Source: Calliopum simillimum
Lineage: Eukaryota > Arthropoda > Insecta > Diptera > Lauxaniidae
Length of the DNA stretch: 64,000 bases
Reading direction: 5' to 3'
Assembly (NCBI GenBank): GCA_951812925.1
Contig: OX638368.1
Coordinates: forward strand, 19,717,187-19,781,186
The notes under the pieces were generated by a model. That model did not search any database. It had not been told where the DNA came from and saw only the letters and a list, made by a program, of their open reading frames with translations. The number at the start of each line of letters is the position of its first letter. The first letter of the stretch is position 1. A program made the translations under genes and the position numbers. Below are positions 1-11,852 of the stretch, one piece after another.

Positions 1-1
1 T

Positions 2-2000
2 CCCTATGCACAATTAGATCCAGCCGATGAGAAACTGCTGGAAGAAGATGCTCACACACCACATGACATGTCACGTTCGCGTCAACATTCACGCAGTGTT
101 TCATGGTTGCGTAAATCTGAATATATTTCAACTGAACAGACGCGTTTCCAACCGCAAAACTTGGAACAAATTGAAGCCAAAGTTGGTTACAATGTTAAAA
201 AATCGCTACGTGAGGAGACACTGTATCTGGATCGTGATGCGCAAATTAAAGCCATTGAGAAAACATTTGATGATACTAAGATTGAAATTTCCAAACATTA
301 TAGTAAAACAAATGTGGTACCTGTAGAGGTGCTACCAATATATCCTGACTTTAAAAATTGGAAATATCCATGTGCACAGGTCATTTTCGATAGTGATCCA
401 GCACCGCAGGGTAAAAATGTGCCCTCACAATTGGAAGAAATGTCTCAGGCTATGATTCGTGGTGTCATGGATGAAAGCGGTGAGCAGTTTGTTGCTTATT
501 TCTTACCGACAGATGGTACGCTGGAAAAGCGTCGCAATGATTTTACCGAAAATCTTTTATACAAGGATGACGAAGAGTATGAGTATAAAATTGCTCGTGA
601 ATACAATTGGAACGTCAAAAGTAAGGCATCCAAAGGATACGAAGAGAATTATTTTTTTGTTGTGCGTCCCGATGGTGTATTCTATAATGAATTGGAGACA
701 AGAGTGCGTTTGAATAAGCGACGTGTCAAAGCCGGTCAGCAGCCGAATAATACAAAATTGGTAAGCACAAGAAAATTTGAGTTTTATTTCTTTTTGAAAA
801 TTTGGGCATTATTTCGTTTTTATTTTGAACGTTATTTCATATTGTTTAGACGATGTTTCAGCTTTAAGAAATAACGCCCAAAAAAAAAACGCGATAACGC
901 CAACAAAAAAAATAAATAACGCCCAAACATTGTGAAATAACGCTAAAACAAAAAAAGAAATATCACCCAAATTATTTTCATATAAATTTGGGCATTATTT
1001 CAATTTTGTTTTTGGGCAATATTTCGTTTTTGTTTTTTCGGCGTTAGGAAATAACGCCCTAAATATAAATGAAATAGCGCCCAAAAAATATGAAATATTT
1101 AATGGGCATAATTTTTTTGTGGGCGTTATTTCCCACCACCTTTTTTTATTTAATTTATTAAGCAACTTATAATTTAAAAAAAAAAATAAATATCTATTTT
1201 AGGTTGTTAAACATCGCCCATTGGACGCCAATGAGCATCGTATGCAGCGCTATCGCGAACGGCAACTTGAACCAGCAGGCGATGAGGATGAAGAAGAAGA
1301 GATGGAAATGGACGAAGAAGATGATGAAATTGAAACTACTCAACCAACGCAGACTGCACCGCAAGTAGCAACTGAGAATACAAATCAAGATGCCGAGATG
1401 GATGGCGGCGATACTGCAACAGCAGCGCAAATCGCTAAAGATCGCAAATCACGATCACGTTCAAAATCGCATGCCAAATCACGTTCACGCTCCGCATCCG
1501 GTTCCGGATCTCGTTCAGGTTCTGGTTCACGTTCTGGATCAGGCTCTCGTTCAGGTTCTGGTTCTCGATCAAGATCAGGCTCACGTTCTAAGTCAGGAGG
1601 ATCACGCTCACCGAGCCGTTCAAAATCTCGTTCACGCTCTGGTTCTCGATCGCACTCTGCTGCTTCAAAATCACCATCCAGATCACGATCTGGTACACCA
1701 GCTGGTTCGAATAGAAGTAAATCTGGTTCAAGATCACGTTCTCGCTCGCGTTCCGGCTCACGCACATCTCGTTCGAAAAGTCGCTCTGCTTCACGTTCAC
1801 AATCTCGTTCGCCAAGTCCTGCTGAAGCAGGTGATGAAAAGCAGCGTGCAAAATCACGCTCGCATTCACGCTCACGTTCTAAATCAGGATCACGTAGTGG
1901 ATCCGGTTCGCGTTCTGGTTCAGCATCGCATTCACCAAGCCGTTCCAGAAGTGGTTCACCAAGCGGGTCCGGTTCTGGTAGTGGTTCAGATGAAGAGTAG
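2..2000 (+). CDS. atms: Paf1 (antimeros), 3' part, two exons
   Basis: Exons are 2..760 and 1203..2000; the intron 761..1202 starts GTAAGC and ends TTTTAG, and the junction falls between codons. The frame is open from the window edge, so the N-terminus lies upstream; 518 residues plus stop are visible. The first exon matches the Paf1 family core ([10 protein letters not shown] near the start, [20 protein letters not shown], then FVAYFLPT and YEENYFFV). The second exon has the conserved [20 protein letters not shown] block, an acidic stretch, then about 190 residues of RS/GS dipeptide repeats. Paf1 is the scaffold of the PAF1 complex, which travels with RNA polymerase II and supports elongation and histone H2B ubiquitination and H3K4/K36 methylation in the nucleus. 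The long RS-rich tail resembles splicing-factor RS domains and is much richer than in human PAF1. Identity is confident; the RS tail's role is unknown. Confidence 0.93.
869..1136. repeat. GAAATAACGCC inverted-repeat element in the atms intron
   Basis: This stretch is made of alternating copies of GAAATAACGCCCAAA and its reverse complement (TTTGGGCGTTATTTC) separated by A/T runs, so it can fold on itself. Related stretches occur at 23381..23724 and 29263..29735. It looks like a non-autonomous fold-back repeat; no coding potential was seen. Confidence 0.6.
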
Positions 2001-2138
2001 GACATCAACAACAACAACAGCGTCAGCATTTGAGCGTGACCATTGTAATTTCATTAATATACTTAATATAATCAAAATATTTCAATTAAATTTCAAAATT
2101 AACATCAATTTGCAAAAAGAAAAGAAAACATATATTCA

Positions 2139-2144
2139 AATAAA
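2139..2144 (+). promoter_or_regulatory. Candidate poly(A) signal of atms
   Basis: AATAAA lies 139 bp after the atms stop codon. It sits between the stops of atms and the convergent CCDC39 gene, so the two 3' UTRs probably overlap. Confidence 0.45.
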
Positions 2145-2183
2145 GACGTCTTTCAAAGTAGTAAATGCATACAGTTCGATTTT

Positions 2184-5100
2184 TTAATTTGGAGCTTGAA
2201 AATCTATAGAAACAACACTAACTCTAGTTGAAGATTGTGGTGCACGCGATTGTGAGCCTTCAGAGATACTGGAACGTGATGATGACTGTTGCGGTTCTAG
2301 GTGAGGCAAAAAAAAAAATTTGGTAAGTTTTTAATTGCTCAATTTTAATATTTAATATTCGATAAAGAAATGTAAAGAAAATGTTTGCAGATGCAAAAAA
2401 TTCAACTGCATACAAATAATTTCGTATTCTTCTGTATGATGCTTCGAAATTAAAGCCCTAACTTGAAGTTTAATCAACTATTATTTCATGCTTACCTCTT
2501 GAAGAATATGAGATGTCCGATAATTCACTACGCCACGATGCATAACTTCTGCTCTTTTGTATTTGATGTGGCATTTTTAGATTTTTTTCAGCTAATATTC
2601 GAATAACTCTTGGTCCTATGTCATCGTCAGAATCCGCCATATCGCCCAATTGATTTAAGGCGTTTGAATTACGATTTTCAAGTTCTCGTAAATCCAAATC
2701 TCTATCGAATAGCTGAAGAAATTCAGTACTTATAGCGCGTTGTCGTAGGCTCTTAACAGCAAGTTTCATTTCACGATCAGCGCGTTGTAATTTCACCTTT
2801 TGATCGAGCAATTCCTTTTGTATTTTGTTGAGTGTTTCGGTGTTATCAAGTCTGAAATAAGTTTATATTCAAATATTAACAACTCATCTATGAACTTTCT
2901 TGTTCTAGGGCCTACACAATACATCTTGAAATATAGTGTACTTTTTGTTACTGCCACATTTTACACTGAACTGAAGTATTTGATCTAAAAAATTCAAGAT
3001 TCAAATCTTCACTGATTTCATTTTGAAGTACACTGTCTTGTTTTACCAGTGTCAAAACATATGTGATTCAAACAAATATTTCAGTGTTCTGTATTTTATA
3101 AAAACAAATACTTCAGGTCAGTGTAAAACTTGCGAGTATAAAAACTACAGTAAAATTTATAATATGGTAACACTTATAAGTTTCAACTAGAAGCCTGCAC
3201 AAGACATATTGGAACATAGAGTACTTTTTTTACTCGCTCCTTTTACACTGAACTGAAGTATTTGATCCAAGATATTCAAGACTCAAATCTTCAATGTACA
3301 CTGATTTAATTTTGACACTGAAGTACACTCTTGATTTATCAGTGCCAAAAAGAACCTAATTCTAACAAATACTTCAGTGTACTGTATTTTATACAAACAA
3401 ATACTTCAGGTCCTTGTTAAACGTGCAAGCAGCAAAACTTCAGTAAAATTTAGAATATGGTAACACTTGTAAGTTGCAATGCATTGGTAACACAGCCCTG
3501 CAGCAAAAATATGAGACAGTCCACAAAAAATACTAGTTCACGGTTAGTACTAGCCCGAAACTAGTGACAAAGAGATGCAGTGGGGGCTAGTTTGATATCA
3601 GTTCTTAGTTTGTAGGGGCAAATAAATTTGAATCGTGACGAAAACAAATTACAATTTTCATTTTTTGCTTTTGAAATAATTTGTGTTTTGTGTCACTTGA
3701 ATTGTGTGTCAAAATAAATTGTGGGAAAAAAATGAAATAAATGAATTCATTTTTGTTAATGCTGTTAAGAATGTAATTTAACTTTATTTAATTTGTTTTA
3801 AGAAAATATAAATTCAAATCAAAATCAAAATATATTACTATAGGACTACTTCATACCACAACTAGCCCTGGACTGTTCCCGGTCACTTTCCCGAATGCAA
3901 TATCACGACAGACCATTTACCGGACAACCTTTTTCCCGACAAAAAATTTTCCCGACAAACTTTTTCCCGACAACCTTTTTCCCGACACTCGTTTCCCGAC
4001 AAACAATTTTCCCGACAACATTTTTGCCGACAACGTTTTTACCGACAATGATGTTTTACAGCCAATTTCACGACAAGCCGATAACATTCTCTTAGCGACG
4101 ACTGCTTGACATGTTTTTGTTTTCAAAATTTGATAGTTCCTTTGATCTCTTGATTTTTTCATCTTTCACATTTTTCGGCATTATGAATATTTACGACGCG
4201 AAAATTGTTGGTAACAAGTTAGGCGTGGACGGTTTCGTTTATTTGCGATCGAGAGTGCGAGATGTGACAACCTATTGGGATTGCCGACGTCTGCGAAAAC
4301 GGGAATGCGAGGCAAGAGCGGTATCCATGACGGCGGCTTATGGAAACGTCGTCGTCTTAAGAGGTCCGCGAGAATCGATGCATTCGCATCCACCTAACCA
4401 AGAAGAGTGTGAATCAGAAAAAATTGTCGAGGATTTGAAGAGAAAAGCGGGAGAACATCCTGAGCAACCTCCTGCCCAAATTTTACGGACACATTTGAGC
4501 ACCGTGTCTTCAGCTGTTTTGAGCCAGTTATCAAAGAGAGAAAATTTAAAGCGCGCTATGCGCCGACGACGACGACGTGACCTCCCTTTGAACCCGAAAA
4601 CTATTCAGGATTTGGGTGAAATTCCAGACCGCTACCAGAAAACTCTGCTTGGTGAACCATTCCTCATATCCGATTCTAGCAAGGGCGAAGATCGAGTACT
4701 CGTATTCGCGACGCGGAGAAATATTGAATTATTCGCTGCGAGTGAAGCGTGGTTTTTGGATGGTACCTTTAAGGTACCGCGTGATTGATTATCAATTATT
4801 ATTATTATTATACATTTCAGAAATAAAGAATATTTTACGATCTAGGTGGCTCCAACTATTTTCACACAATTGTTCACAATTCTCGGTGTGGCAAAGAAAG
4901 CGCGAATGAACGAAGATAGAGCAGAAACCGTTGTAGCTGTGCCTTATGTGTACGCGCTGCTGTCTTCGAAAGAAAGTATGCAGTACGCTTCTGTGTTTCG
5001 CGCAGAATTTTCAGAACAACACCACATTCAAAACATCAGTCCGAAAAACTCATGATGGATTTCGAAATGGCTATTATCAACGCTGCCATGGAATATTTCC

Positions 5101-8100
5101 CAAACGCTCAATTCAGTTGTTGTTTTTTCCACCTTGGACAATCGGTCTACCGCAAGGTGCAATCTGAGGGACTCTCAACACGCTATAATGACCCTTTAAA
5201 TCGCGAGGTCAAGATGAATACCCATTTGCTGCTCGCACTCGCGTATGTTCCTACTAACGAGGTCGCTGAGGCTTTTCAATAGCTGAAACGCCAGATTCCA
5301 GATGGAATGAAACCGATTTTCCAATACTTCGCCGCGAGAGTAAGAAGACGCGCTGTTGCACCGCGCTATGCGCCTCACATATGGAATCATTACACTGCAG
5401 CTCTTGATGGATCGCACAAAACCAACAATGTCAGCGAAGGGTGGCACAACAGATTTCGGATCGTCGTTGGGAAACACCACCCCGACTTGTACTCAGCACT
5501 TACGGAATTCCAAAAGGAACAGGCGGACACTAAAATCATCCTGGCAGAATTGAGTCTTGGCCGAGCTGTTAAAGCTGCGCCCAAAAAGAAATGGTTAGCC
5601 CTCCAAACTCGAGTACAAATTCTTGTGTCAGAGTACCAAACGCAAAAAGAACGTGGAAACATACTTCAATACCTCACGAATATCGCCCATACTATTGTTC
5701 TTTGAACCGGAATAAAGCACAATAGCAATTTTGTCGTGAACTTAGTCACTCGGGAAAAGCGCTGTCGGGAAAAAGGTTGTCGGGAAAATTGTTTGTCGGG
5801 ATATTGGTTGTCGGGAAAATGGTCTGTCGGGATGATGCATTCGGGAAAATGGACGGTAATCGCCCTGGACTGGTGTAAAAGTAATGCATAAGCGGCCAAT
5901 TTCGTAGGGCATCAACACACAAAAAAGAACAATTGCTTGTATGCAAAAGGGATTGAAGTCGGACTAGTACTGGTTGGTAGAGGACTAGTCAATGGACTAC
6001 TCTTAAACCAGTCCGTTTACCTGCAGAGAGGATTGTAATTCGCTAGAGAGAGCGTAAACAAAAAAGAGGCACAAGAAGGGAGCGAAAAACCACTAAAGTG
6101 GTATACACTACAACTATGCACTGACGTCTTGTGCAGACCCCTATTTCGAACTTAAAATAAGGATAAAAAGTTTAATATGTAAAAATCTTTTGAAAACTTT
6201 TTTTGTTAAAGCTTCTAAAATTTTTAATCTGAAAACGTTTGTATTCGTTGAGGTTTAAGGACAAACCCTAATTCGAATTTCCTTCGGCTTCGCTCGGGAT
6301 ATTAAAAAAGTTCACAACTCGAGAACCATTCAACCGATTGGCGTGACTTATTTCCAGTCCAGGTTTGATAAAGCTTTAGGGCAGGTATTATTTTAAAATT
6401 GGCTTGGCCCCCGACATCATAAAATGTATTCTCGGTCTGTCGTTCGCCGTTTGTGTACTTTGGTACATGAATGACTGTCTGTATATTGTGAAGGCACCTG
6501 GACATTCAACATCCCCAAACACAAAATTCTTCATATCTCTGAAACTGCAAAGGCTTCGAAAACGGGCGAAGTACAAAGCAAACTCTTTATTAGATCTTTT
6601 AGAAATAAAAGTAAAAAAACTTTTTGAAACTTAGGTAAAAAAAACTTTAAACTTTTTGAAATAAAACTAAACTTTCTCCTTAGAAAATAAAATTTTAAAG
6701 TTTTTTGAACTTTTATTTAAACGATTTAAAGTCTGACTTCAGTTAAAAAAAAAAGTTTGAAAGAGTTTACTTCAAGGCCTGCTTTTAATTATTTTTTTTT
6801 GCACTAACTTCATGAACTGCGCTTGTATCCTGTCTAGGAGACTTTAAGCACTTAATACAAAATCGAAACCTCTACTATAAAGACATTTACTCACCTCCTA
6901 CCAGTTGTTATTTCTAATGTTGTTTCCAACTCTTCCTTCTTTTTTGAAGCTTTTTCATTCTCTTGCTCCAACTGCAAGATCTTATTGCGTATCGATTTCA
7001 GACGAGATAGCGCCTTACAATAATTATTCTGTAAACTTTGTATCTCAAGGATGGTATCATCTAAATTAAAGATTTATAAATTTTAATAAAAAACTATGAG
7101 CTTCAACGTTTGAGCAACTGTATTTTACCAGCATCTTGCACTTGCTTGAAATTCTTACGATATGAATCATTGGAACTATTCATCATTAGTAGCGTATTTT
7201 CCATTGCTTTGATTTCTTCCTCCGCCTTCAATACTTTGGTATTCAATTCATTGCCCTCGTCCAATAGCATTTGCTTCTCTTGTGCCATAGACACTTTCAG
7301 CTGCGTTGCTGTCACTAGGCTGCCATCATCATTTTTACCCAGCAGCTGTGATGTCAATTCGAAACGACCCTTTACCGCATCAATGCGTATATTGCGCTCA
7401 CCAATATCTGCTCTCAAAGTTGCCTTTTCTTCACTCAAATGTTTACGTTTCAATATCAATAAATCCATTTGACTTCTTATCTCGACCATGCGATCTTTGA
7501 TTGTACGATTCAATTGCATACGATGTTTCTCCAAATTATATGAGCTCTCCTCGCATTTAGCGATTTCTTCTTCAAATTCGCTAGCGCGCATCTTTAAGAT
7601 ACTTAGATCAACCATTAATACTTGATTATGATGGGTATCCGTCTTGAGGCGTTTAACACCGCCAGCACAATATACTTGTGCCTCTTTAATTTTGAAATTC
7701 TATGGGTGGACAAGTTTATAATTTCGAAATTAATTATACATATATTAATGTTAATTTTTACCATAACTTCCACTTCCTGTAAATCTTTATTGTAGGCAAT
7801 AGTTAAAGCTCTCATATTGTCATCAAGTTTAACATTTTGCGCTTCCGTTGTTTGTAAGCGTTTCACGACTTTCAAATATTGATCTTCTAATTGACTGAGA
7901 TATTCCAGATTTTTTTGTTCGAGTAATGGATCTACAAGTCCACCTTTTAGATGCATTATTTGACGCTCAATTTTAAGACACTTAAATGACTGCAGAATGC
8001 AAAGTGTAAAGTGTTAGTTTTGAATAACGACAACATAAATTCAGCTTGAAAATACCTGTTCATAATGCATCCCCGTTTGTTTCTTAAGTGACTTTTCCGC

Positions 8101-11100
8101 TTCATGATAATTACGTTCAATCGCTGCTACGTTCACCTTAATACCATCATTTTCTGTCTGTAAGCAATATGGAAAGTAAAGTTGTTTTCATTCCGTGTAA
8201 AATTGGGCAAAAGTTAAAAATTACAAAAATGTAATTTTCCAAAACATTGTATTGCAAAGCCAAAATAACACAGGGCAACAATGATCTTGCGGCGAAGAGT
8301 TTCGGAGTCAATTTCGAGTAATCATGACCTACTGAATACGGCAATAAGATCAAATTCACTGAATTGACTCTAGTTGTCCAGCTATCCTTGCTTAAAGTTG
8401 CTAAAATAGCCATTTTGAGGCATCTTTGGAGTGTAATTAATTTTTACTAATGGCATCGGATAGCCATTAAGCCTTACCTTCAAACTTTTCCAATTAGATT
8501 CCTAAATTCCGAGCTATCATCCATTGAAGTAAAGGCATTTGAACTCCATGTAAAAAGTTCATAATTTGTTTTTAGTTTTTGTAGGGGGTGGAAATACTTA
8601 AATACCTATGCTTCAATGGATGATTGCTCGAAATTGGAAAAGTTGAAAGGTAAATCTAAATGAAGATGGGAATGGCTATTCGATGCCATAAGCAACAATT
8701 AATTATACTGTTTACGGTAAGTGTGATATAACTTCAAATATGCCTCAATTTAAGCAAGGATTTCTTGAGAACTCGAGTCAATGCAGACAAACAAATCATA
8801 CGCTAAGTATAAAATAACCTTAATGAAACTGAAATAACTCAAAAAACCTAAGCCGCGGATAAAAAAAATTGTTTAATTAAAGCCTAAAAGCATGCACACG
8901 ATTTTTTTAAGAGCTAAATAAAAATAGCAAAATAAGCTGTAGTGCATTGTGTAAATGTGGTGGAAAGAAACAACGAAAACAGCAGATAAACCTATGCCAA
9001 CTTTTTTCAATTAAAAGCAACGAGCAGGAAAATGCAGCGTATGGTTAAAAGCAATGATAAGAAAAGTCGAAGATGCAAAAGCGGTTTCAAGATTTTACTC
9101 AAACCCGCTAAGGATCGGGAATGACGAGGAAAGAGATAAATTATCGCATGAGATGTAGACGTTTCATTTTGGCTCTATCTCTAAAAGGCATTGCGAATTA
9201 TAAAGCAATTCAGTTTTGGTTTGATAGGAGTGCAATAAGGTTCAAATGTTTACGGAGACGGAAATTCAACAGCAATTACATGAGATAAATCTTAAAAAAT
9301 GTATACGATTTTACCAGATCCTAGAGTTCACTAAGAGTTGCCAAAATGAAGAAAAAAACCCATCGCGAATTAAATTGGACAAATCGAGCCTTCTCATAAA
9401 TTCTTCCAGAAATTCAATCTCGAGAATATATTCCTTCTCGAGAATGTATTCCTTTCTCGAGAGGGAGCACTTGCAATTGTGAATATTTTGAGAATGAAAA
9501 ATACATTTCCAGCAGGCATACTTTTTCTTCTAATTTCCGTCAAAAAACTATTTATTATGCAGCCCTGGTATTTTCCAGGTTCAGAAAAAAAAGACAAGCA
9601 AAATACAAACATCTGTGTCAATTTCATTAAAAACAACCACAACAAAGTAAAATTACGAAGATAGTGATGGTCTACGAGTTCGGACAAATAAATCTCCACA
9701 CAATCACATTTTGTGAGAAGCTGACGTTAGTAAAAAAAAGTGAAGTGAAAGGAACAATGCTATTCTCATTGATAAACTTGAGTCAAGTTTACTTTAGTCA
9801 CATCTTATATTTCTTTTTTTTTTAAACCTATCTTATTTTATTAAGCTTTCTAAGCAAGAATATGTTAACAAAGTGTCGCTCGAGTCTAGTATCGGGGATA
9901 TAACCATCCGATGATCCGGATATAGCATTTAGAAAAACCGGTGGATGGATTTCAAAAAGTTTTATGTGATATGAAATGATTTCTTGTGAAATTAGTTATA
10001 TAGTCCTGCATGTTGTTCTCGGTGAGATTTTCATAGCATATTTAACTTTAGATTTGCTCTCCTGAAAATTTTTATAAATGTGCGATGCTAGCTTTTGCCA
10101 TCTAGGCACAGATTTATTGGCGCTTCTAATTCTAAAAAATTTAAGTATAAATTCTTACAAAAAAAGTCTAAATATTCCCTCAAAAATCATGCCCGATAAA
10201 CTCACTCCTCCACCGAATTTTTCCCTTGAAGAAAAAATTTTTTGCGATTCCATGCTAGGGAGTCCGAGACAAAATTCTTGAGAATGTTTAAACATGTTAA
10301 GGCCCATGATGTTTTGCTATCTTTTCACAGATATATAAGTAATTTTAAGGAAGATTTAATTAAAGTGATACAAAATGAAGACTTAAAGAGTTCGAAATAA
10401 ATCAATCCTAAATCTCTATCATTATGTATGCATGTACTTACCAATATAACCTTTTGATCATCTCTAAATTTCGCCAATTGTTGCATTGATCTAAACTTCA
10501 GATCATTTATCTTGATTATTTCCTTATTTAATATGTTTTGCGTTCTCTGTTCTGAGTCCATCATTTCCTCCAACATTTGCAATCTTTGCTGTGCATTCAT
10601 TGTCTTATTTTCCATTGATTTCCAACGCTTTTCCAATTTATCCAAAACATCTTGATAATCTTCTAAATCCTTTTCTTTTTGCTGTACCAATTTGGAATTT
10701 CGTAAATTTTCAGCACGCTGCTGTTGTACACGATTGCCTAAGCCAGCTAATTCCTTTTGCAATATATCAACTTCATTCTCTTTTAATATCACCGCATCCA
10801 TCAGCCGCTGAATTTGTTCCTTCAAATCAGATGTGTCCATATTTATTTCCTCTATTGCCGCTTCAACTTCACGATTATTTTCGATAATTTCATTTAATTT
10901 ATTATTGGAAGCTTTTAATGCATCAGCTTTTTTCTTTGCTTCAGCTTTTAAATTAATATACTCTAATTCGCCAAACTCGATATCACTCTCACGTTGCATC
11001 ATTTGACTTACGGCAGTTTTCCATGTTTCAACCATTTGGCGTCTTTCCACATGTGCGGTACGATAGAGGCCAGCAGTGCACTCTAGACATAGTTCCAGTG

Positions 11101-11852
11101 CTTTCTGTTCATCCGCCAGTGATACCAATTCCTTTCGAGCTTCATCGATATCACTGATTAATTTCTGACGCTTTAGATCTTGTATTTTAGCCTTTTGTTG
11201 ATCATCTTGAAAATATTTATCGATCAGCATATAGCCCTTGTGACCCTCGACCATAGCTTCACTCCATTCAGTCATTGCATTTTTAGCCCATTTAATACGG
11301 CTGGTCATATCATCAATGACATGACGACGTTTGCAAACTTCCTCTGTAAGTAATGGCATAAATTATGTTAAGTACTCATTATAGAGATTGTATCAGTTAT
11401 CACTTACTTTCTGTAGACACCAAGTATTTCTTTAGATAGTTATTGTCTTTATCAAGATTTTTGATATCATCTTTTAATTTGGAATGTTCACGTTCGACTA
11501 ACTTGAATAGATGATTTTCGGTGCGCACTTCAGATTGATATGCTTGCAATAATTTCTGTGGATATTGAAATAAAAAGAACTTTGTGGAACCGAAATTCTC
11601 CACTTCCATTTTGGTTTAGATACTTACCAAATTATGATTTATGCTGATTTCAGCATTTCTTGCATGTTGTTGCAACTTTTCGACACGTTCCTCAGTTTGC
11701 GTTTGTGACTCCAATAAATTGTTCTTTTCCTCAACCAGAGCTTCCATTTCTTGAAGTATATTTAAATTCTCCGCATTAGCCATGGGTATTTCGGAGTCTA
11801 AATTCCAGCCCATGGCTGTCATAGCTTGTGCTATGAATTCGTCCTGATTCAT
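2184..11852 (-). CDS. CCDC39: CCDC39-like coiled-coil axonemal protein, nine exons
   Basis: Exons in transcript order: 11852..11628, 11555..11408, 11343..10442, 8157..8056, 7989..7762, 7699..7129, 7060..6895, 2851..2496, 2296..2184. All junctions use GT-AG and keep one frame, giving 936 residues; human CCDC39 is about 941. The start ATG (MNQDEFIAQAMTAMGWN) precedes a conserved IPMANAENLNIL block. Almost everything after it is coiled coil. The stretch RFELTSQLLG ... KAEEEIKAMENTLLMMNSSN, about residues 640-715, matches the CCDC39 C-terminal region, and the S/Q-rich tail resembles the human one. CCDC39 pairs with CCDC40 as the 96-nm ruler that positions radial spokes and inner dynein arms on motile cilia. 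In flies this implies sperm flagella or chordotonal cilia. The exon 7 donor at 6894 (GTGAGT) was chosen because the nearer GT at 6901 breaks the frame. Confidence 0.9.
2904..3479. repeat. Tandem duplication of a ~290-bp unit in CCDC39 intron 7
   Basis: Two diverged head-to-tail copies, 2904..3186 and 3187..3479. Shared landmarks are ACACTGAACTGAAGTATTTG, AAACAAATACTTCAGG and the closing AATATGGTAACACTT. Within each copy, the motif ACTTCAG/CTGAAGT recurs in both orientations. No protein signal was seen. Confidence 0.75.
3875..5861 (+). mobile_element. Mutator-like (Phantom-type) DNA transposon, 1987 bp
   Basis: The element is bounded by a 10-bp direct repeat GCCCTGGACT (3865..3874 and 5862..5871), the size expected for Mutator-like elements. 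Both ends carry inverted arrays of short units: TTTTCCCGACAAC on the left from 3890 to 4050, and its complement GTTGTCGGGAAAA on the right from 5750 to 5850. The outer 30 bp align as an imperfect inverted repeat (CCCGAATGC near each end). It encodes a FLYWCH plus MULE transposase, now broken. It lies inside intron 7 of CCDC39, in the opposite orientation to that gene. Confidence 0.85.
4111..5705 (+). pseudogene. MULE transposase with N-terminal FLYWCH finger, disabled
   Basis: The first block (4111..4773) has a FLYWCH-type zinc finger (VGNKLGVDGFVYL, YWDC, then MHSHPPN), a basic run RRRRRR, and ends in WFLDGTFK with the first catalytic Asp. A 72-bp GT-AG intron (4774..4845) joins it to VAPTIFTQLFTILG, as expected in the family. 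A frame shift around 5000-5050 moves the reading to MMDFEMAIINAAMEYFP (second Asp) and the CCFFHLGQSVYRKV CxxH motif. An in-frame TAG at 5280..5282 interrupts the next part, after which NNVSEGWHNRF carries the catalytic Glu. So the DDE triad is all recognisable, but the gene has at least one frameshift and one stop. The N-terminal start is uncertain (ATG at 4111 or 4183). FLYWCH plus MULE is typical of Phantom elements. Confidence 0.8.
5872..6894. other. CCDC39 intron 7, remainder
   Basis: No gene seen. The flanks of the Mutator-like insertion (3494-3864 and 5872-6130) both contain ACTAGT/GGACTAG motifs, so the transposon may have landed in an older repeat. The short ORFs at 6302-6634 have no recognisable family. 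The rest is A/T-rich, with AAAACTTTTTGAA-type simple sequence. Confidence 0.5.
8355..8785. repeat. Fold-back (inverted repeat) element in CCDC39 intron 3
   Basis: The left arm (around 8355-8545) and the right arm (around 8605-8785) are imperfect inverted copies. Paired landmarks are TTTTCCAATT/AATTGGAAAA, ATCATCCATTGAAG/CTTCAATGGATGAT and ATGGCATCG/CGATGCCAT. Likely a MITE or fold-back element; no coding capacity. Confidence 0.65.
9388..10310 (+). repeat. Dispersed repeat, family shared with 40798-41517 and 45433-48870
   Basis: It starts with TCTCGAGA-rich sequence, then TATTTTGAGAATG, TTTCCAGCA, CCTGGTATTTTCC and CATTCTCATTGATAAA.TTGAGTCAA. The same order of motifs is found on the minus strand of 40798-41517. 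The later part (CTAAGCAAGAATATG, GTGTCGCTCG, GATATAACCATC, AGAAAAACCGGT) recurs at 48720-48830. It sits in intron 3 of CCDC39. Probably a non-autonomous DNA element; its exact ends were not resolved. Confidence 0.55.

Noticed and set aside
1385..2029. Minus-strand ORF of 214 codons opposite atms exon 2
   Set aside because: It is the complement of the RS/GS repeat; its E/R/P/D periodicity is fully explained by the coding strand.
6302..6634. Overlapping ORFs on both strands in CCDC39 intron 7
   Set aside because: No family motif or splice context, and ordinary composition; likely chance or old repeat.
6895..6902. Alternative donor at 6901 for CCDC39 exon 7
   Set aside because: It gives phase 1, which does not fit the phase of the next acceptor at 2851; GTGAGT at 6894 keeps the frame.
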